A stretch of 64,000 nt of DNA from Bradyrhizobium oligotrophicum S58 (GTDB lineage: Bacteria; Pseudomonadota; Alphaproteobacteria; Rhizobiales; Xanthobacteraceae): the NCBI RefSeq assembly GCF_000344805.1, contig NC_020453.1:6543001-6607000 (forward strand), given 5' to 3'. The translations under genes were made by a program, and so were the position numbers. Below the pieces are notes generated by a model. It saw only the letters and a program-made list of their open reading frames with translations. It did not search any database and was not told the DNA's origin. This document shows, piece by piece, positions 15,241 to 24,693 of the stretch. The stretch's first letter is position 1; each line of letters opens with the position of its first letter.

Positions 15241-17895
15241 ATGTCAGACGGAATGGTCGAGGCAGGCGCGTCGGAATCGACTCAAGGCGAAGTTCAGACG
15301 GTCGATGTCGGCGTCGTCGGCGCCGGATTTGCGGGATTGTACCTGCTGCATCGCCTGCGCAAGGCCGGTCTCTCGGCGGTGGCGCTGGACACCGCCAACG
15401 ATGTCGGCGGCACCTGGTACTGGAACCGCTATCCCGGCGCGCGCTGCGACATCCAGACCGTCGACTACAGCTACACCTTCGATCCCGAGCTCGAAACCGC
15501 CTGGCAGTGGTCGGAGAAATACGCCACCCAGCCGGAGATCCTGCGCTATCTCGGTTTCGTTGCCGATCGGTATGATCTGCGGCGGGACATCCGTTTCGGC
15601 ACCCGCGTCCTCGGCGCCGCCTGGGACCAGTCCAAGGAGCGCTGGCTGCTCACGACCGACAAGGGCCCTGCCGTCTCCTGCCGCCACTACGTCATGGCGA
15701 CCGGTTGCCTGTCGCAGCCGAAGCCGCCGGAAATCGACGGCGTCCAAGACTTCAAGGGCGAGATCTACTTCACCAGCCGCTGGCCGCATGACGGAGTCGA
15801 TCTCAGTGGCAAGCGGGTCGCCGTGATCGGCACCGGCTCGTCCGCGATCCAGTCGATTCCGATCATCGCCGAGCAGGCGTCGCAGCTGACGGTGTTCCAG
15901 CGCACGCCGAACTTCGCGCTCCCTGCGCACAATGGCCCGCTGCCGGCGGATCGCGCCGCACAGCTCGCGCAGGATCGCAATGCGCTTCGCGAGCAGGCGC
16001 GCTGGTCGCTGACCGGGGTGCCGATTCCGCCGGCCACGGAGTTCAGCTGGCAGATGACCGAGGCCGAGCGCCGCGAGCGCTTCGAGAAGCTGTGGGCCTC
16101 CGGTGATCTCGTCGGCATGCTGACGCAGCTCTGGGCCGACCAGGGCGTCGACGCGGACGGCAATGCTCTGCTCGCAGACCTGATCCGTGAGAAGATTCAT
16201 GAGATCGTCAAGGATCCCGAGACCGCCGAAGCGCTGACGCCCCACGACCATCCGTTCGGCGCCAAGCGTCCGTGCCTAGACACCAACTACTATCAGACGT
16301 TCAACCGTCCCAACGTCACGCTGGTCAATCTGCGCCAGGAGCCGATTGCGTCCATCACCGCGAACGGCATCAAGACGGAGAAACGCAGCTTCGACATCGA
16401 TGTCATCGTGTTCGCGACCGGCTTCGATGCCATGACCGGTGCAATCCGCGCCGTGCATCCGATCAAGGGACGCGGCGGCAAGTCGCTCGACGACAGCTGG
16501 GCGAACGGTCCGGAGACCTATCTCGGGCTGACCGTCGCCGGCTTCCCCAATCTGTTCCTCATCACCGGTCCCGGCAGCCCATCGGTGCTGTCGAACATGG
16601 CCGTGTCGATCGAGCAGCATGTCGACTTCGTCGTGGATCGCCTGTCAGCGATGCGCGAGGGCGGCTTCACGACCATCGAGCCGACGGACACCGCACAGGC
16701 CGGCTGGATGCGCCACATGGCGGACTGTTCGACGGTGACGCTGCATCGGCTCGCCAACACCTGGTACACGGGCGCCAACGTGCCGGGCAAACCGCAGACA
16801 TTGATGCCCTATACCGGCGGCGTGGGCCCGTATCGCGGCATCTGCAACGAGATCGTCAGCCGCGGCATGCTCGGCTTCAAGCTGACCGGTCCGAACGGCG
16901 CAACCCAATGCAACGACGGCGAGATCGTGAAGCTGCAGCCGGATGTCCGGCTGGTGCTGAACATGCTGACCGAGATGAACCTGCCGCCGATCGAATCGAT
17001 GGGCGCGCAAGGCGCACGCGACTTCATCGCCGAGTTCAATAAGACCCGGCCGCCGGGACGCCCCGTGGGTGAAGTGAAGGACGGCACGCTGCAAGGCGCC
17101 GACGGTCCGCTGCCCTACCGGCTTTATCGTCCGGCCACGCCGGGACCGCATCCGATCGTCGTCTACTTCCATGGCGGCGGCTGGGTGCTCGGCGACGAGC
17201 AATCGGACGATCCGTTCTGCCGCGACATGTGCCGCCGCTCCGACATGATCTTCGTCAGCGTCGGCTATCGCCATGCGCCGGAGCATCGCTTCCCGGCAGC
17301 CGCCGAGGACGGCTACGCGGCGACGCGCTGGGTGTCCGAGCACGCCGCCGAACTCGGCGGCCGGGAGGGCCCGGTGCTGGTCGCGGGCTGGAGCGCGGGC
17401 GGCAACATCGCTGCAGTCACCTGTCAGCTCGCGCGCGACCGCGGCGGTCCCGTGATCGGCGGCCAGCTGCTGGTGTGCCCGGCCACCGACTGCAGCTTCG
17501 ATCGCCCGTCCTACACGGACAACGCCACGGGCTACTTCCTGACGCGCTCGTTGATGTTCTGGTTCTGGGACATCTACTGCTCGCCGGCCGATCGCACCGA
17601 CCCGCGCGTGTCGCCCTTGCGCGGCAAGCTTCAGGGCCTGCCGCCGGCCTATGTCGTCACCTGCGAGTTCGATCCGCTGCGCGACGAAGGCATCGCCTAT
17701 GCGGACGCCCTCGCCGCGGCCGGTGTGCCCGCCGGGCAGCTCAAGGCGCGCGGCCATTTCCATTCGTCGTTCATGATGGTCGACATCATCATCACCGGCG
17801 TCGGCGGCCGCATGCAGATGGCGGAGGCGCTGCAGGCGTTCACACAACCGGCGGAAGAAGGCGGATCGCCGGAGATCAACGCCGCCGCCAGTTGA
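15241..17895 (+). CDS. Baeyer-Villiger monooxygenase fused to HSL-type esterase
   Basis: This 884-residue natural fusion has a flavin monooxygenase N-terminal part (about residues 18-545). It shows GAGFAG (27-32), the [15 protein letters not shown] motif and a second nucleotide site GTGSSA. The C-terminal part (about 565-884) is an alpha/beta hydrolase of the hormone-sensitive-lipase group, with oxyanion HGGGW near residue 643 and nucleophile Ser718 in GWSAGGN. The likely route is ketone to ester with NADPH and O2, then ester to acid plus alcohol in one polypeptide. The fingerprint FxGxxxHxxxW reads [11 protein letters not shown], with phenylalanine in place of histidine. No transporter or regulator for it is adjacent. 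Confidence 0.9.
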   Translation: MSDGMVEAGASESTQGEVQTVDVGVVGAGFAGLYLLHRLRKAGLSAVALDTANDVGGTWYWNRYPGARCDIQTVDYSYTFDPELETAWQWSEKYATQPEILRYLGFVADRYDLRRDIRFGTRVLGAAWDQSKERWLLTTDKGPAVSCRHYVMATGCLSQPKPPEIDGVQDFKGEIYFTSRWPHDGVDLSGKRVAVIGTGSSAIQSIPIIAEQASQLTVFQRTPNFALPAHNGPLPADRAAQLAQDRNALREQARWSLTGVPIPPATEFSWQMTEAERRERFEKLWASGDLVGMLTQLWADQGVDADGNALLADLIREKIHEIVKDPETAEALTPHDHPFGAKRPCLDTNYYQTFNRPNVTLVNLRQEPIASITANGIKTEKRSFDIDVIVFATGFDAMTGAIRAVHPIKGRGGKSLDDSWANGPETYLGLTVAGFPNLFLITGPGSPSVLSNMAVSIEQHVDFVVDRLSAMREGGFTTIEPTDTAQAGWMRHMADCSTVTLHRLANTWYTGANVPGKPQTLMPYTGGVGPYRGICNEIVSRGMLGFKLTGPNGATQCNDGEIVKLQPDVRLVLNMLTEMNLPPIESMGAQGARDFIAEFNKTRPPGRPVGEVKDGTLQGADGPLPYRLYRPATPGPHPIVVYFHGGGWVLGDEQSDDPFCRDMCRRSDMIFVSVGYRHAPEHRFPAAAEDGYAATRWVSEHAAELGGREGPVLVAGWSAGGNIAAVTCQLARDRGGPVIGGQLLVCPATDCSFDRPSYTDNATGYFLTRSLMFWFWDIYCSPADRTDPRVSPLRGKLQGLPPAYVVTCEFDPLRDEGIAYADALAAAGVPAGQLKARGHFHSSFMMVDIIITGVGGRMQMAEALQAFTQPAEEGGSPEINAAAS

Positions 17896-17985
17896 GCAGC
17901 GGAGGCCGCGGCTGATCGGACGGCCCGCTGGTCTGCGGGTCGTCGTGGCGATCCGCAGCTCGCGCTGGAATGACGACTTCGGCCC

Positions 17986-18624
17986 TCACGCCGACGCCGT
18001 GGCTTCGTCATAGGCGCGCACGGATGCGCGCGCGGTCGCACGCACATCGCTCGCAGTCATGCCCGGCTTGTACAGGCTCGAGCCGAGACCGAAGGCGCGC
18101 ACGCCGGCCGCGACGTAGGAGGCGAGATTGGTGTCCGACACGCCGCCGACAGCGCCGACCACGACGCCCTTCGGCAACACGGCGAGTTGCGCCGCAATTC
18201 CCGACGGGCCGAGCACCGAGGCCGGGAAAAACTTCAGAGCCGAGGCGCCGCAGCGCAACGCGAGAAATGCTTCGCTCGGCGTGAGCACGCCGGGCATCGT
18301 CACCATGTCGTAGGCCTGCGCCGTCGCCAGCACTTCCGCATCGACGTTCGGACTGACCATCAGGCGGCCGCCGGCCTCCGCGACCCTTACGCAGTCCGGC
18401 GCATTGACGACCGTCCCTGCGCCGATCAGGCACTGCTTGCCGAACCGTGTCGCCAGGCGCTCGATCGAGACGAACGGATCCGGCGAGTTGAGCGGAACCT
18501 CGATCATCTCGAAGCCTGCCTCGATCAGGACATCGACGATCCCTTCCGCCTCGTCGGGCTTGATGCCGCGCAAGATCGCAACCAGGGACCGCTTCACAAC
18601 CGGCCAGGCAACGGACTGTGTCAT
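17986..18624 (-). CDS. dgoA: 2-dehydro-3-deoxy-6-phosphogalactonate aldolase
   Basis: This 212-residue class I aldolase of the KDPG/KDPGal family splits 2-dehydro-3-deoxy-6-phosphogalactonate to pyruvate and glyceraldehyde 3-phosphate. The Schiff-base lysine is in ALKFFPAS, and the catalytic glutamate region is FEMIEVPLNSPDP. LVAILRGI and GAGTVV are family segments, and the NSPDP stretch favours the galactonate enzyme. It starts directly after the dgoK stop on the same strand, so they form one transcript. Confidence 0.92.
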   Translation of the reverse strand: MTQSVAWPVVKRSLVAILRGIKPDEAEGIVDVLIEAGFEMIEVPLNSPDPFVSIERLATRFGKQCLIGAGTVVNAPDCVRVAEAGGRLMVSPNVDAEVLATAQAYDMVTMPGVLTPSEAFLALRCGASALKFFPASVLGPSGIAAQLAVLPKGVVVGAVGGVSDTNLASYVAAGVRAFGLGSSLYKPGMTASDVRATARASVRAYDEATASA

Positions 18625-18625
18625 A

Positions 18626-19558
18626 TCAAAAACGCGCTCCCCAGATCTGCCGCGCGGCCTTGATCAGGCCGCGGCGCGACGCCTGCTCGGCATCGCATTC
18701 GTTCACGTCGAAACCAGTCACAGCCAGCGCCTCACGATAGAGCTGGCCGAGCCGGCCTGCTCCGATCAATCGCAGCGGAAGCTCGGCACCGAAGCGCGCG
18801 CGAGCATCGGCGATCTCGGCACCGATCAGAAGTCCCGAGAGCCGTGCAGCTCCATCCGACCGCTGCTCGAAGCCGAGCAGTTGCGCCGCGCGCAGCCGAA
18901 ACAGCGCGCTGGTCAAGCTGGTCGGCGCAGCCAATATCGACGCAAGGCCCGCGCGGAACGGCCCGCCGTCCTCCGCGCCTGATCCACCGGGCTCGACGGC
19001 GTGCACCAGGATGCTGTGCTGGGAGATGACCGCGAACAACTCTCCCGTCATATAGGTGGCGAAATCGATCACCGCGCCGGCGTCGATGCGGATCCACTTG
19101 CTATGGGTCCCGGGGATGCAGACGATCCCGCTGAAATCCGGCTCGGTGACGCCAAGGAGTTGGGTTTCTTCGCCGCGCATCACGTCCGGCTGATCCGGCC
19201 GCGCCTGCGCGAGCCCCGGCAGGATCCTGACATCGCCGTCCGTGGCGACGCGGATCGCGCCGGCGTGCAGCGCATCGAGACGGGTGGGCGTGTGCAGGTA
19301 CGGTGCCTCGGCCCAGCCTTGCCGTGCGCCGGCCATGCCGCAGATCAGCACCGGCACATCGGCCGATGCGCCGAGCTTCGCCAGATGATCGGCCAGCACT
19401 GGCGCGAAGCCGGATGTCGCGCAATGCAACATGCCCTCGCCACCACGGCTCTCGGCCAACTCCGTCCCGTCGCCAGCCATCAGCCAGGCGCGAAAGCTGG
19501 AGGTTCCCCAGTCGACGGCGACAAAGGCCGGCGCTGCTGACGAATAGACCGCGGTCAC
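18626..19558 (-). CDS. dgoK: 2-dehydro-3-deoxygalactonokinase
   Basis: This 310-residue sugar-acid kinase phosphorylates 2-dehydro-3-deoxygalactonate at C6 with ATP. The N-terminal ATP/phosphate-binding segment AVDWGTSSFRAW and the downstream ICGMAGARQGW, PGTHSKWI and TYMTGELFAV segments are DgoK-like. I place the start at the GTG complementary to 19556-19558, giving MTAVYSSAAPAFVAVDWG. The open frame runs further upstream but with arginine-rich, non-homologous sequence and across the intergenic operator. Its gene precedes dgoA. Confidence 0.9.
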   Translation of the reverse strand: MTAVYSSAAPAFVAVDWGTSSFRAWLMAGDGTELAESRGGEGMLHCATSGFAPVLADHLAKLGASADVPVLICGMAGARQGWAEAPYLHTPTRLDALHAGAIRVATDGDVRILPGLAQARPDQPDVMRGEETQLLGVTEPDFSGIVCIPGTHSKWIRIDAGAVIDFATYMTGELFAVISQHSILVHAVEPGGSGAEDGGPFRAGLASILAAPTSLTSALFRLRAAQLLGFEQRSDGAARLSGLLIGAEIADARARFGAELPLRLIGAGRLGQLYREALAVTGFDVNECDAEQASRRGLIKAARQIWGARF

Positions 19559-19630
19559 ACCCTGCTCCCGAACAGTTCGACGTGCTGGCAATGGCACGCC
19601 CGGCGGGCCGCGCAAACAACAAATTGCGCG

Positions 19631-19668
19631 ATGCACGATTATGCACGTTGTCATTCTCGTTTGTGCAT
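19631..19668. promoter_or_regulatory. Putative operator between dgoK and the DeoR-type regulator gene
   Basis: Two ATGCACG copies in direct orientation (19631-19637 and 19641-19647) are followed by the inverted GTGCAT at 19663-19668. They lie in the 124-bp divergent promoter region just ahead of the regulator start. DeoR-family proteins bind such repeated hexamers, so this is the likely galactonate-responsive site. Confidence 0.5.
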
Positions 19669-19682
19669 GATATCGAGGCGAC

Positions 19683-20456
19683 ATGTCGGACCTTCCATTG
19701 GCTCGCCGCGACCAGATCGCCGGTCGCCTCTCTGCGGGGCAAGCGGTCATCGCCGCCGCCCTCGCCAACGAATTCGGCGTCTCCGAGGATGCGATCCGGC
19801 GCGATCTGCGCGCGCTGGCTGCCGAGGGACGCTGCCGCCGGGTGTATGGCGGCGCATTGCCCATCGCCGGCGGCATGACACCGATGGCGGCGCGGATCGG
19901 GCAGGACCGCGAACGCAAGCTGGCGCTCGCCCGGACGGCCGTCCGCAGCATCGCGCGCGGCGAATTTCTCTTCCTCGACAGCGGCAGCACCAATCTCGCA
20001 CTCGCTGAGGTCCTACCCGACGATTTCGACCTCACCATCGCGACCAACGCCGTCGACATTGCCGCGGCCGTGCTGCACCGGCAGGACCTGCATCTGATCG
20101 TGATCGGCGGCTCCGTTCACGCCGCAGTCGGCGGCTGCGTCGACGCTGACGCCCTGATGCAGGTGCAGCGCTTGAACATCGACCGCTGCTTTGTCGGCGC
20201 CTGCGCGGTGTCGGCGCAAGGCGGCATCAGCGCGCTTGATCCGACGGACGCAGCCTTCAAGCGGACGCTGCTGTCGCTGAGCCGCGTGAGCGTCGCCATG
20301 GTCACAAATGAGAAGCTCGAAACCCGGGCGCCTCACCGGATCGCCGCCGCCAAGACGATCAGCCAGACAATCGTCGAGCATGACGCGCCGGCGGCCCGGC
20401 TTGCCCTGCTCAGACGGGCGGGAGCCACGATCGTGACGGCCAGCCCGCCCGCATGA
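19683..20456 (+). CDS. DeoR-family transcriptional regulator of galactonate genes
   Basis: This 257-residue regulator has an N-terminal DeoR helix-turn-helix (RRDQIAGRLSAGQAVIAAAL, then FGVSEDAIRRDLRALAAEG) with the RRVYGGA sequence that ends the domain. The C-terminal DeoR sensor domain (about residues 75-235, with FLFLDSGSTNLALAEVLP and TIATNAVDIA) binds a sugar phosphate in this family. It is divergent from dgoK-dgoA and overlaps the MFS gene downstream by 4 bp. In E. coli the corresponding regulator DgoR is a GntR protein, so this is a different solution. Confidence 0.88.
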   Translation: MSDLPLARRDQIAGRLSAGQAVIAAALANEFGVSEDAIRRDLRALAAEGRCRRVYGGALPIAGGMTPMAARIGQDRERKLALARTAVRSIARGEFLFLDSGSTNLALAEVLPDDFDLTIATNAVDIAAAVLHRQDLHLIVIGGSVHAAVGGCVDADALMQVQRLNIDRCFVGACAVSAQGGISALDPTDAAFKRTLLSLSRVSVAMVTNEKLETRAPHRIAAAKTISQTIVEHDAPAARLALLRRAGATIVTASPPA

Positions 20457-21625
20457 CGGCGCCTTCCAGAGTTTCAGGAACCCTCCAAATGACTTCTGAT
20501 CACCGCGCGGCGCGGCTCGCGACCCGCCTGGCCTTTTTCGTCGCCGGCTTCGGCATCGCCTGCTGGGCACCGCTGGTGCCGTTCGCCAAGCAGCGGCTCG
20601 GCGTCGATGATGCGACGCTCGGGCTGCTGCTGCTCTCACTCGGCGTCGGCTCGGTCGCATCGATGCTGGCCGCCGGACTCCTGAGCGCCCGTTACGGCAG
20701 TAGGCCCGTCATCATCGTCAGCGGCATCGGGCTGCCACTGTTCCTGCCGCTGCTGGCGATTGCAGCAACGCCGGCGACACTCGCGCTCGCATTGTTCGCA
20801 TTCGGCGCGGCGCTGGGCTCGCTCGACGTCGCCGTGAACATCCAGGCAATCGAGGTCGAGCGGCTCAGCGAGCGGCCGCTGATGTCCGGCTTCCACGCGC
20901 AGTTCAGCATCGGCGGCTTTGCAGGCTCCGGCGTGATGACCGCGCTGCTCGCGGTCGATGTCGCGCCCCTGCCCGGCACGCTGGCCTGCTGCGCGCTCGC
21001 CCTGGTCGCGATGATTGTCGCGGCCCCACGCCTGGTGGCCAACAAACCCGCTCAGTCGGGTCCTCTGCTCGTGCTTCCACACGGCGCGGTGCTGCTGCTG
21101 GCCGCGCTGGCTGCGATCATGTTCCTGGTCGAAGGTGCGATGCTCGATTGGAGCGCATTGCTGCTGACCGGCTCGGGCCGCCTGCCCGCTGCTCAGGCCG
21201 GGCTCGGCTACATCATGTTCTCGATCGCGATGACCGCCGGGCGTCTCGTCGGCGATGGCGTCGTCGCAAGGGTCGGCGATCGCGCGACGTTGCTGTGGGG
21301 TAGCGCCATCGCGATCGTGGGCTTCGTCCTGCTGCTGACGGTTCCCTCAGTTCTGACTGCCATGGCAGGCTTTGCACTGATCGGCCTCGGCGCGTCGAAC
21401 TTGGTCCCGGTGCTGTTTCGCCGGGCCGGCGCACAGACCGCGATGCCGGTCGGCCTTGCAGTCGCTGCCGTCACCACCGCCGGCTACTCCGGCGTGCTAC
21501 TCGGGCCGGCCGGCATCGGCTTCGTCGCGGCGGCGACCAGCCTGCCGGCTGCATTCTGGATCCTGGCCGCACTGCTCGTCATCGTGCTGCTGAGCGCGCC
21601 TTTGGTCGCACGAACGCAGCCTTAG
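20453..21625 (+). CDS. MFS transporter (YbjJ-like), possibly sugar-acid related
   Basis: This 390-residue protein has about 12 hydrophobic segments and resembles the YbjJ/FucP-like branch of the major facilitator superfamily. The loop after helix 2 reads LSARYGSRPVII. I keep the ATG at 20453 because it overlaps the regulator stop (ATGA). An ATG 36 bp further in (MTSDHRAARL) is an equally plausible start. Context suggests uptake of galactonate or a related sugar acid, but E. coli galactonate is carried by a different MFS group, so the substrate is uncertain. Confidence 0.8.
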   Translation: MTAPSRVSGTLQMTSDHRAARLATRLAFFVAGFGIACWAPLVPFAKQRLGVDDATLGLLLLSLGVGSVASMLAAGLLSARYGSRPVIIVSGIGLPLFLPLLAIAATPATLALALFAFGAALGSLDVAVNIQAIEVERLSERPLMSGFHAQFSIGGFAGSGVMTALLAVDVAPLPGTLACCALALVAMIVAAPRLVANKPAQSGPLLVLPHGAVLLLAALAAIMFLVEGAMLDWSALLLTGSGRLPAAQAGLGYIMFSIAMTAGRLVGDGVVARVGDRATLLWGSAIAIVGFVLLLTVPSVLTAMAGFALIGLGASNLVPVLFRRAGAQTAMPVGLAVAAVTTAGYSGVLLGPAGIGFVAAATSLPAAFWILAALLVIVLLSAPLVARTQP

Positions 21626-21686
21626 GAACGAGCCGCCCCTGCTCGGTTTGACCCGGCACCTCATGCCTCGGCCAAGGAGCAGAACC

Positions 21687-21926
21687 GTGCGCGCACTCAA
21701 CATCGTGACTCTCATTCTCGTCATCGTCGGAGGATTGAACTGGGGCCTCGTCGGCCTGTTCGACTTCGATCTCGTCACCGCGATCGTCGGCAACGGCGCC
21801 GCAGAAACCGCGACGTCTTCCCCTATCGCCAGGGTCGTCTACGTCCTCGTCGCTCTCTCCGCGATCTACCAGATCGGCATGTTGGTGCGGCTTACGTCGG
21901 CACGCAGCGACGTGGTCTACCGCTAA
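21687..21926 (+). CDS. DUF378 family small membrane protein
   Basis: This 79-residue protein begins RALNIVTLILVIVGGLNWGL after the start codon and has two membrane segments, matching the DUF378 (YuzA-like) family. The GTG at 21687 has an AAGGAG site 7 bases ahead. A TTG-initiated longer frame from 21648 is less likely. The function is unknown. It ends close to the converging CDF gene. Confidence 0.8.
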   Translation: MRALNIVTLILVIVGGLNWGLVGLFDFDLVTAIVGNGAAETATSSPIARVVYVLVALSAIYQIGMLVRLTSARSDVVYR

Positions 21927-21931
21927 CGACC

Positions 21932-22894
21932 TCAGGCGGGAGCCGAACCATCATGCAGCCGGCGTTCGCGTAGTTCCTGGAAGCGAACGCTGGTCTGCGG
22001 CTTGACGAACAGCGCCGCAATGACCGGATGGCGGGCCCTGAGCTCGGTCTCGATCGCGACGACGGCACGTTCGATGTCGTCCGCGCGCATATCATCGGCG
22101 AACTCGATGCTGAGCGCGACCACGACCTGCTGCGGCGACAGTTGCACAGTAAGTAGACCATTCGCGGCACGCACCCCCTTCACGTGCCGCGCAATCTCGA
22201 TGACCGAGCGCGCCAGCTCCGGGTCCGCCGGCTCGCCGATGAGAAGGCTCTTGCTTTCTCGCGCCAGTACGATCGAGGTGACCGCAAGCACCAGTCCGAT
22301 GAGGATCGAGCCGATACCGTCCCATGCCGGCTCCTCGAAGGCCACGGCCGCCGCAGTCGCCGCAGCGGCAATGAGGATGCCGATCAATGCGGCACTGTCC
22401 TCGAATACGACCATGAAGGCTGGCGGATCCTTGCTGCGCCGGAAGGCCTCGACATAAGACAGGCCCGGGGCAGCCGCGCGAAAGCGCCGCACCGCCACCC
22501 ACCACGAGCCTGCCTCGAACACAAATGAGAGGCCAAGCACGACGTAGCTCACCGTCGGGCTCTCGATCGGAACGGGCTGCATCAAATGCGCGACGCCCTC
22601 GTACAGCGAGACGCCCGCCCCCAGCGCGAACAGCAGCAGCGCGACGATGAAGCTCCAGAAGTAGAGTTCACGCCCGTAACCGAGTGGATGCAGCCGATCC
22701 GGCGGGCGGCTTGCGCGATGAAATCCATACAGCAGCAGCAGCTCGTTCGAGGTATCGACGACCGAGTGGATCGCCTCGCTCATCATCGCCGAACTGCCGG
22801 TCCAGACGGCCGCTGCAATCTTCGTGCAGGCCACCAGGACGTTGCCGACAAGCGCGGCATAGACGGCGATCTTGGAATCTGCGTTTGCCGCCAT
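21932..22894 (-). CDS. Cation diffusion facilitator (CDF) family metal exporter
   Basis: This 320-residue inner-membrane protein has about six helices and a cytoplasmic C-terminal domain. The metal-site residues HSVVD in helix 2 (MMSEAIHSVVDTSNELLLLYG) and HPLGYGRELYFWS in the following loop are the usual CDF signatures. Members exchange Zn, Fe, Mn or Co for protons; the metal here cannot be told from sequence. It is divergent from the deaminase gene at 23021 and is probably singly transcribed. Confidence 0.88.
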   Translation of the reverse strand: MAANADSKIAVYAALVGNVLVACTKIAAAVWTGSSAMMSEAIHSVVDTSNELLLLYGFHRASRPPDRLHPLGYGRELYFWSFIVALLLFALGAGVSLYEGVAHLMQPVPIESPTVSYVVLGLSFVFEAGSWWVAVRRFRAAAPGLSYVEAFRRSKDPPAFMVVFEDSAALIGILIAAAATAAAVAFEEPAWDGIGSILIGLVLAVTSIVLARESKSLLIGEPADPELARSVIEIARHVKGVRAANGLLTVQLSPQQVVVALSIEFADDMRADDIERAVVAIETELRARHPVIAALFVKPQTSVRFQELRERRLHDGSAPA

Positions 22895-23020
22895 TTCGCC
22901 TGCCTGCCATCCGCGCTCTTGGTGCGCCGGGAAACGCGAGTTGCGGGCATCGGTTCCGCCACGCTTGCGCAGCTCGTCTCGTGAGCGCAGGATCGCTCAA
23001 TCCGCGAATGGGTCCAGGCG

Positions 23021-23545
23021 ATGACGGCACAGACAGACGAGGCAGGAGATGAACGGGGGCTGTCCGGCACAAGCGAGCGCGATATGCGTTTCCTGCGCCA
23101 CAGCTTCGCGGTCGCCCGCCGCGCGATGTCGCACGGCAATCATCCGTTCGCTGCCGTCCTCGTCGATGCCGACGGTCACGTGCTGATCGAAGCTGAAAAC
23201 GGCTACATGCCAGGACGCGATGCCACGGCGCATGCCGAGCGGCTGCTCGCGACCCAGGCCTGCACGACGATCGCGCCCGAGATCAGGGCCGCGTCGACGC
23301 TGTATTCTTCAGCCGAGCCCTGCGCGATGTGCGCCGGCGCGATCTATTGGGCAGGCGTCGGGCGTGTGGTCTATGGGCTGAGCGAACGGCGGCTGCGCGA
23401 CTTCACCGGCGACCATCCGGAAAACCCGACGCTCGACCTGCCCTGCCGCGACGTCTTTGCGAGCGGACAGCGCAGGACGGAGGTCGAGGGTCCGCTGCTG
23501 GAGGACGAAGCCGCCGCGCTGCATGAAGGCGTCTGGGACAGATAG
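23021..23545 (+). CDS. Nucleoside/base deaminase (CDA/TadA-guanine deaminase fold)
   Basis: This 174-residue zinc deaminase has ligands His71 with proton-shuttling Glu73 (HAE) and Cys101/Cys104 (PCAMC). The length and the AMCAGAIYWAG motif fit the guanine deaminase/TadA-like branch, and tRNA-specific residues are not obvious. It could deaminate guanine, a cytosine-like base or another purine. The purine island begins on the other strand just downstream. A shared bidirectional terminator follows. Confidence 0.83.
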   Translation: MTAQTDEAGDERGLSGTSERDMRFLRHSFAVARRAMSHGNHPFAAVLVDADGHVLIEAENGYMPGRDATAHAERLLATQACTTIAPEIRAASTLYSSAEPCAMCAGAIYWAGVGRVVYGLSERRLRDFTGDHPENPTLDLPCRDVFASGQRRTEVEGPLLEDEAAALHEGVWDR

Positions 23546-23546
23546 A

Positions 23547-23578
23547 GAAGGCGCCGCGACCCGGGTCACGGCGCCTTC
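23547..23578. terminator. Bidirectional terminator between deaminase and porin genes
   Basis: A 10-bp perfect stem (GAAGGCGCCG against CGGCGCCTTC) with a 12-nt loop lies between the two converging stops, 2 bp after the deaminase stop. The strand toward the deaminase ends in TTCTTC, and a GA-rich flank lies on the other side. It likely ends both transcripts. Confidence 0.75.
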
Positions 23579-23598
23579 TTCAGTTCCTTCGATCGGTA

Positions 23599-24693
23599 TC
23601 AGAACTTGACGGTCACGCCGCCATACACCGTTTCTTCGGTACAGCTCGCATTTCCGACGCAGACCGCGCTGGCCTTGTGGTCGAGACCAAACTTGTTCTG
23701 CCAGTAACGATAGGCCACCCAGACGTCCACGAAGTGGGAGTACTTGTCCCCCATGAAGGCCTTGGAAGCATCAAAGGTCAGACGAATCGGCTCCGAGTTG
23801 AACTCGATCGCAGTCTTCGTGCCAGGCAGCGGGCTGTTCTCGTTGCCCTTCTCGCCATACCAGGCGGCGCGGCCGCTGATCGACCAGAACTGCATGTTCG
23901 GGGGCAGGAAGCCGAGATCCATGTAGTAGTTCAGCTCGAGGGCCCAGGTTGGATTGAAGCTGCGGTTGCCGTCGTTCAGGCAGTTCACACCCGGAACGGC
24001 CGCAGCCGGAAGCTGCCAACCGGCGCCACACTGCGTGAAGGCATTGCGATTGTAGAACTCATAGTAAAGCAGCGGAGCGGCGTTGAAGTAGCCCTTGTAA
24101 GGCAGGTCGAATGCGAACTGCAGACCGGCAACCATCGAGCGCTTGGCCGGCGAGAGATAGTTGTTCTCGGTGTTGGCGTCCATGCCCACCTCGAACGAGA
24201 TGTTGTGCAGCGGCCCCATCGTGAAGGCGTTGGTGTTGAAGATCTGATTCCAGCCGAATGTCGAGCGGAACAGGCCGTAGATCTCGGTAGCACCTTCGCA
24301 CGAGGCGGGCGTAGCTACGCCTGTGCCGGGATTGAAGATCACGCCGGCATTGGTGCAGGGGTTGGCGGGATCGTTGTGATCCGACTTGAACATCGAGATG
24401 GTGAAGAAGTTGGTCCCGTACTGCCAGACGTCGAAGTGGCTGAACGAATAGACCTGTTTGGCCGTGGTGCTGTTGATGCCGCCGCCCGGCCGCGTCGAAA
24501 ATACGCCAGGATCCGTCCCCTTTGGCATCCAGGAGAAGCTGACGCGGTTGTCGACGACGAGAAAGAACGGCAGGTCCGCCGCCTTCTTCGCGACCGCCTT
24601 GGCCGGCAGATCGGCCGCTCCGGCGGGAGCCGCGGACGCCAGGACTGCCGCGCCGAGCGCAATGGCAGCGGCAATGGATTTATAGAACGACAT
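23599..24693 (-). CDS. Outer-membrane beta-barrel protein, possibly Tsx/OmpK-like nucleoside channel
   Basis: This 364-residue exported protein has a signal peptide ending AAPAGA (about residue 26), aromatic-rich alternating strands and a C-terminal phenylalanine (GGVTVKF), as in outer-membrane barrels. Strand-like segments with SFSHFDVWQYGTNFFTIS recall the Tsx/OmpK family, and the neighbouring nucleoside importer supports that, but the family call is tentative. Four cysteines in loops (for example CTN, CEG) may pair. I use the ATG giving MSFYKS, which has a GGGGG ribosome site; an upstream ATG adds five residues. It is divergent from the BMP importer. Confidence 0.6.
   Translation of the reverse strand: MSFYKSIAAAIALGAAVLASAAPAGAADLPAKAVAKKAADLPFFLVVDNRVSFSWMPKGTDPGVFSTRPGGGINSTTAKQVYSFSHFDVWQYGTNFFTISMFKSDHNDPANPCTNAGVIFNPGTGVATPASCEGATEIYGLFRSTFGWNQIFNTNAFTMGPLHNISFEVGMDANTENNYLSPAKRSMVAGLQFAFDLPYKGYFNAAPLLYYEFYNRNAFTQCGAGWQLPAAAVPGVNCLNDGNRSFNPTWALELNYYMDLGFLPPNMQFWSISGRAAWYGEKGNENSPLPGTKTAIEFNSEPIRLTFDASKAFMGDKYSHFVDVWVAYRYWQNKFGLDHKASAVCVGNASCTEETVYGGVTVKF

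Noticed and set aside
17896..17985. Terminator between the fusion gene and dgoA
   Set aside because: The only hairpin (CCCGC/GCGGG) is 5 bp with no T-run, too weak to call.
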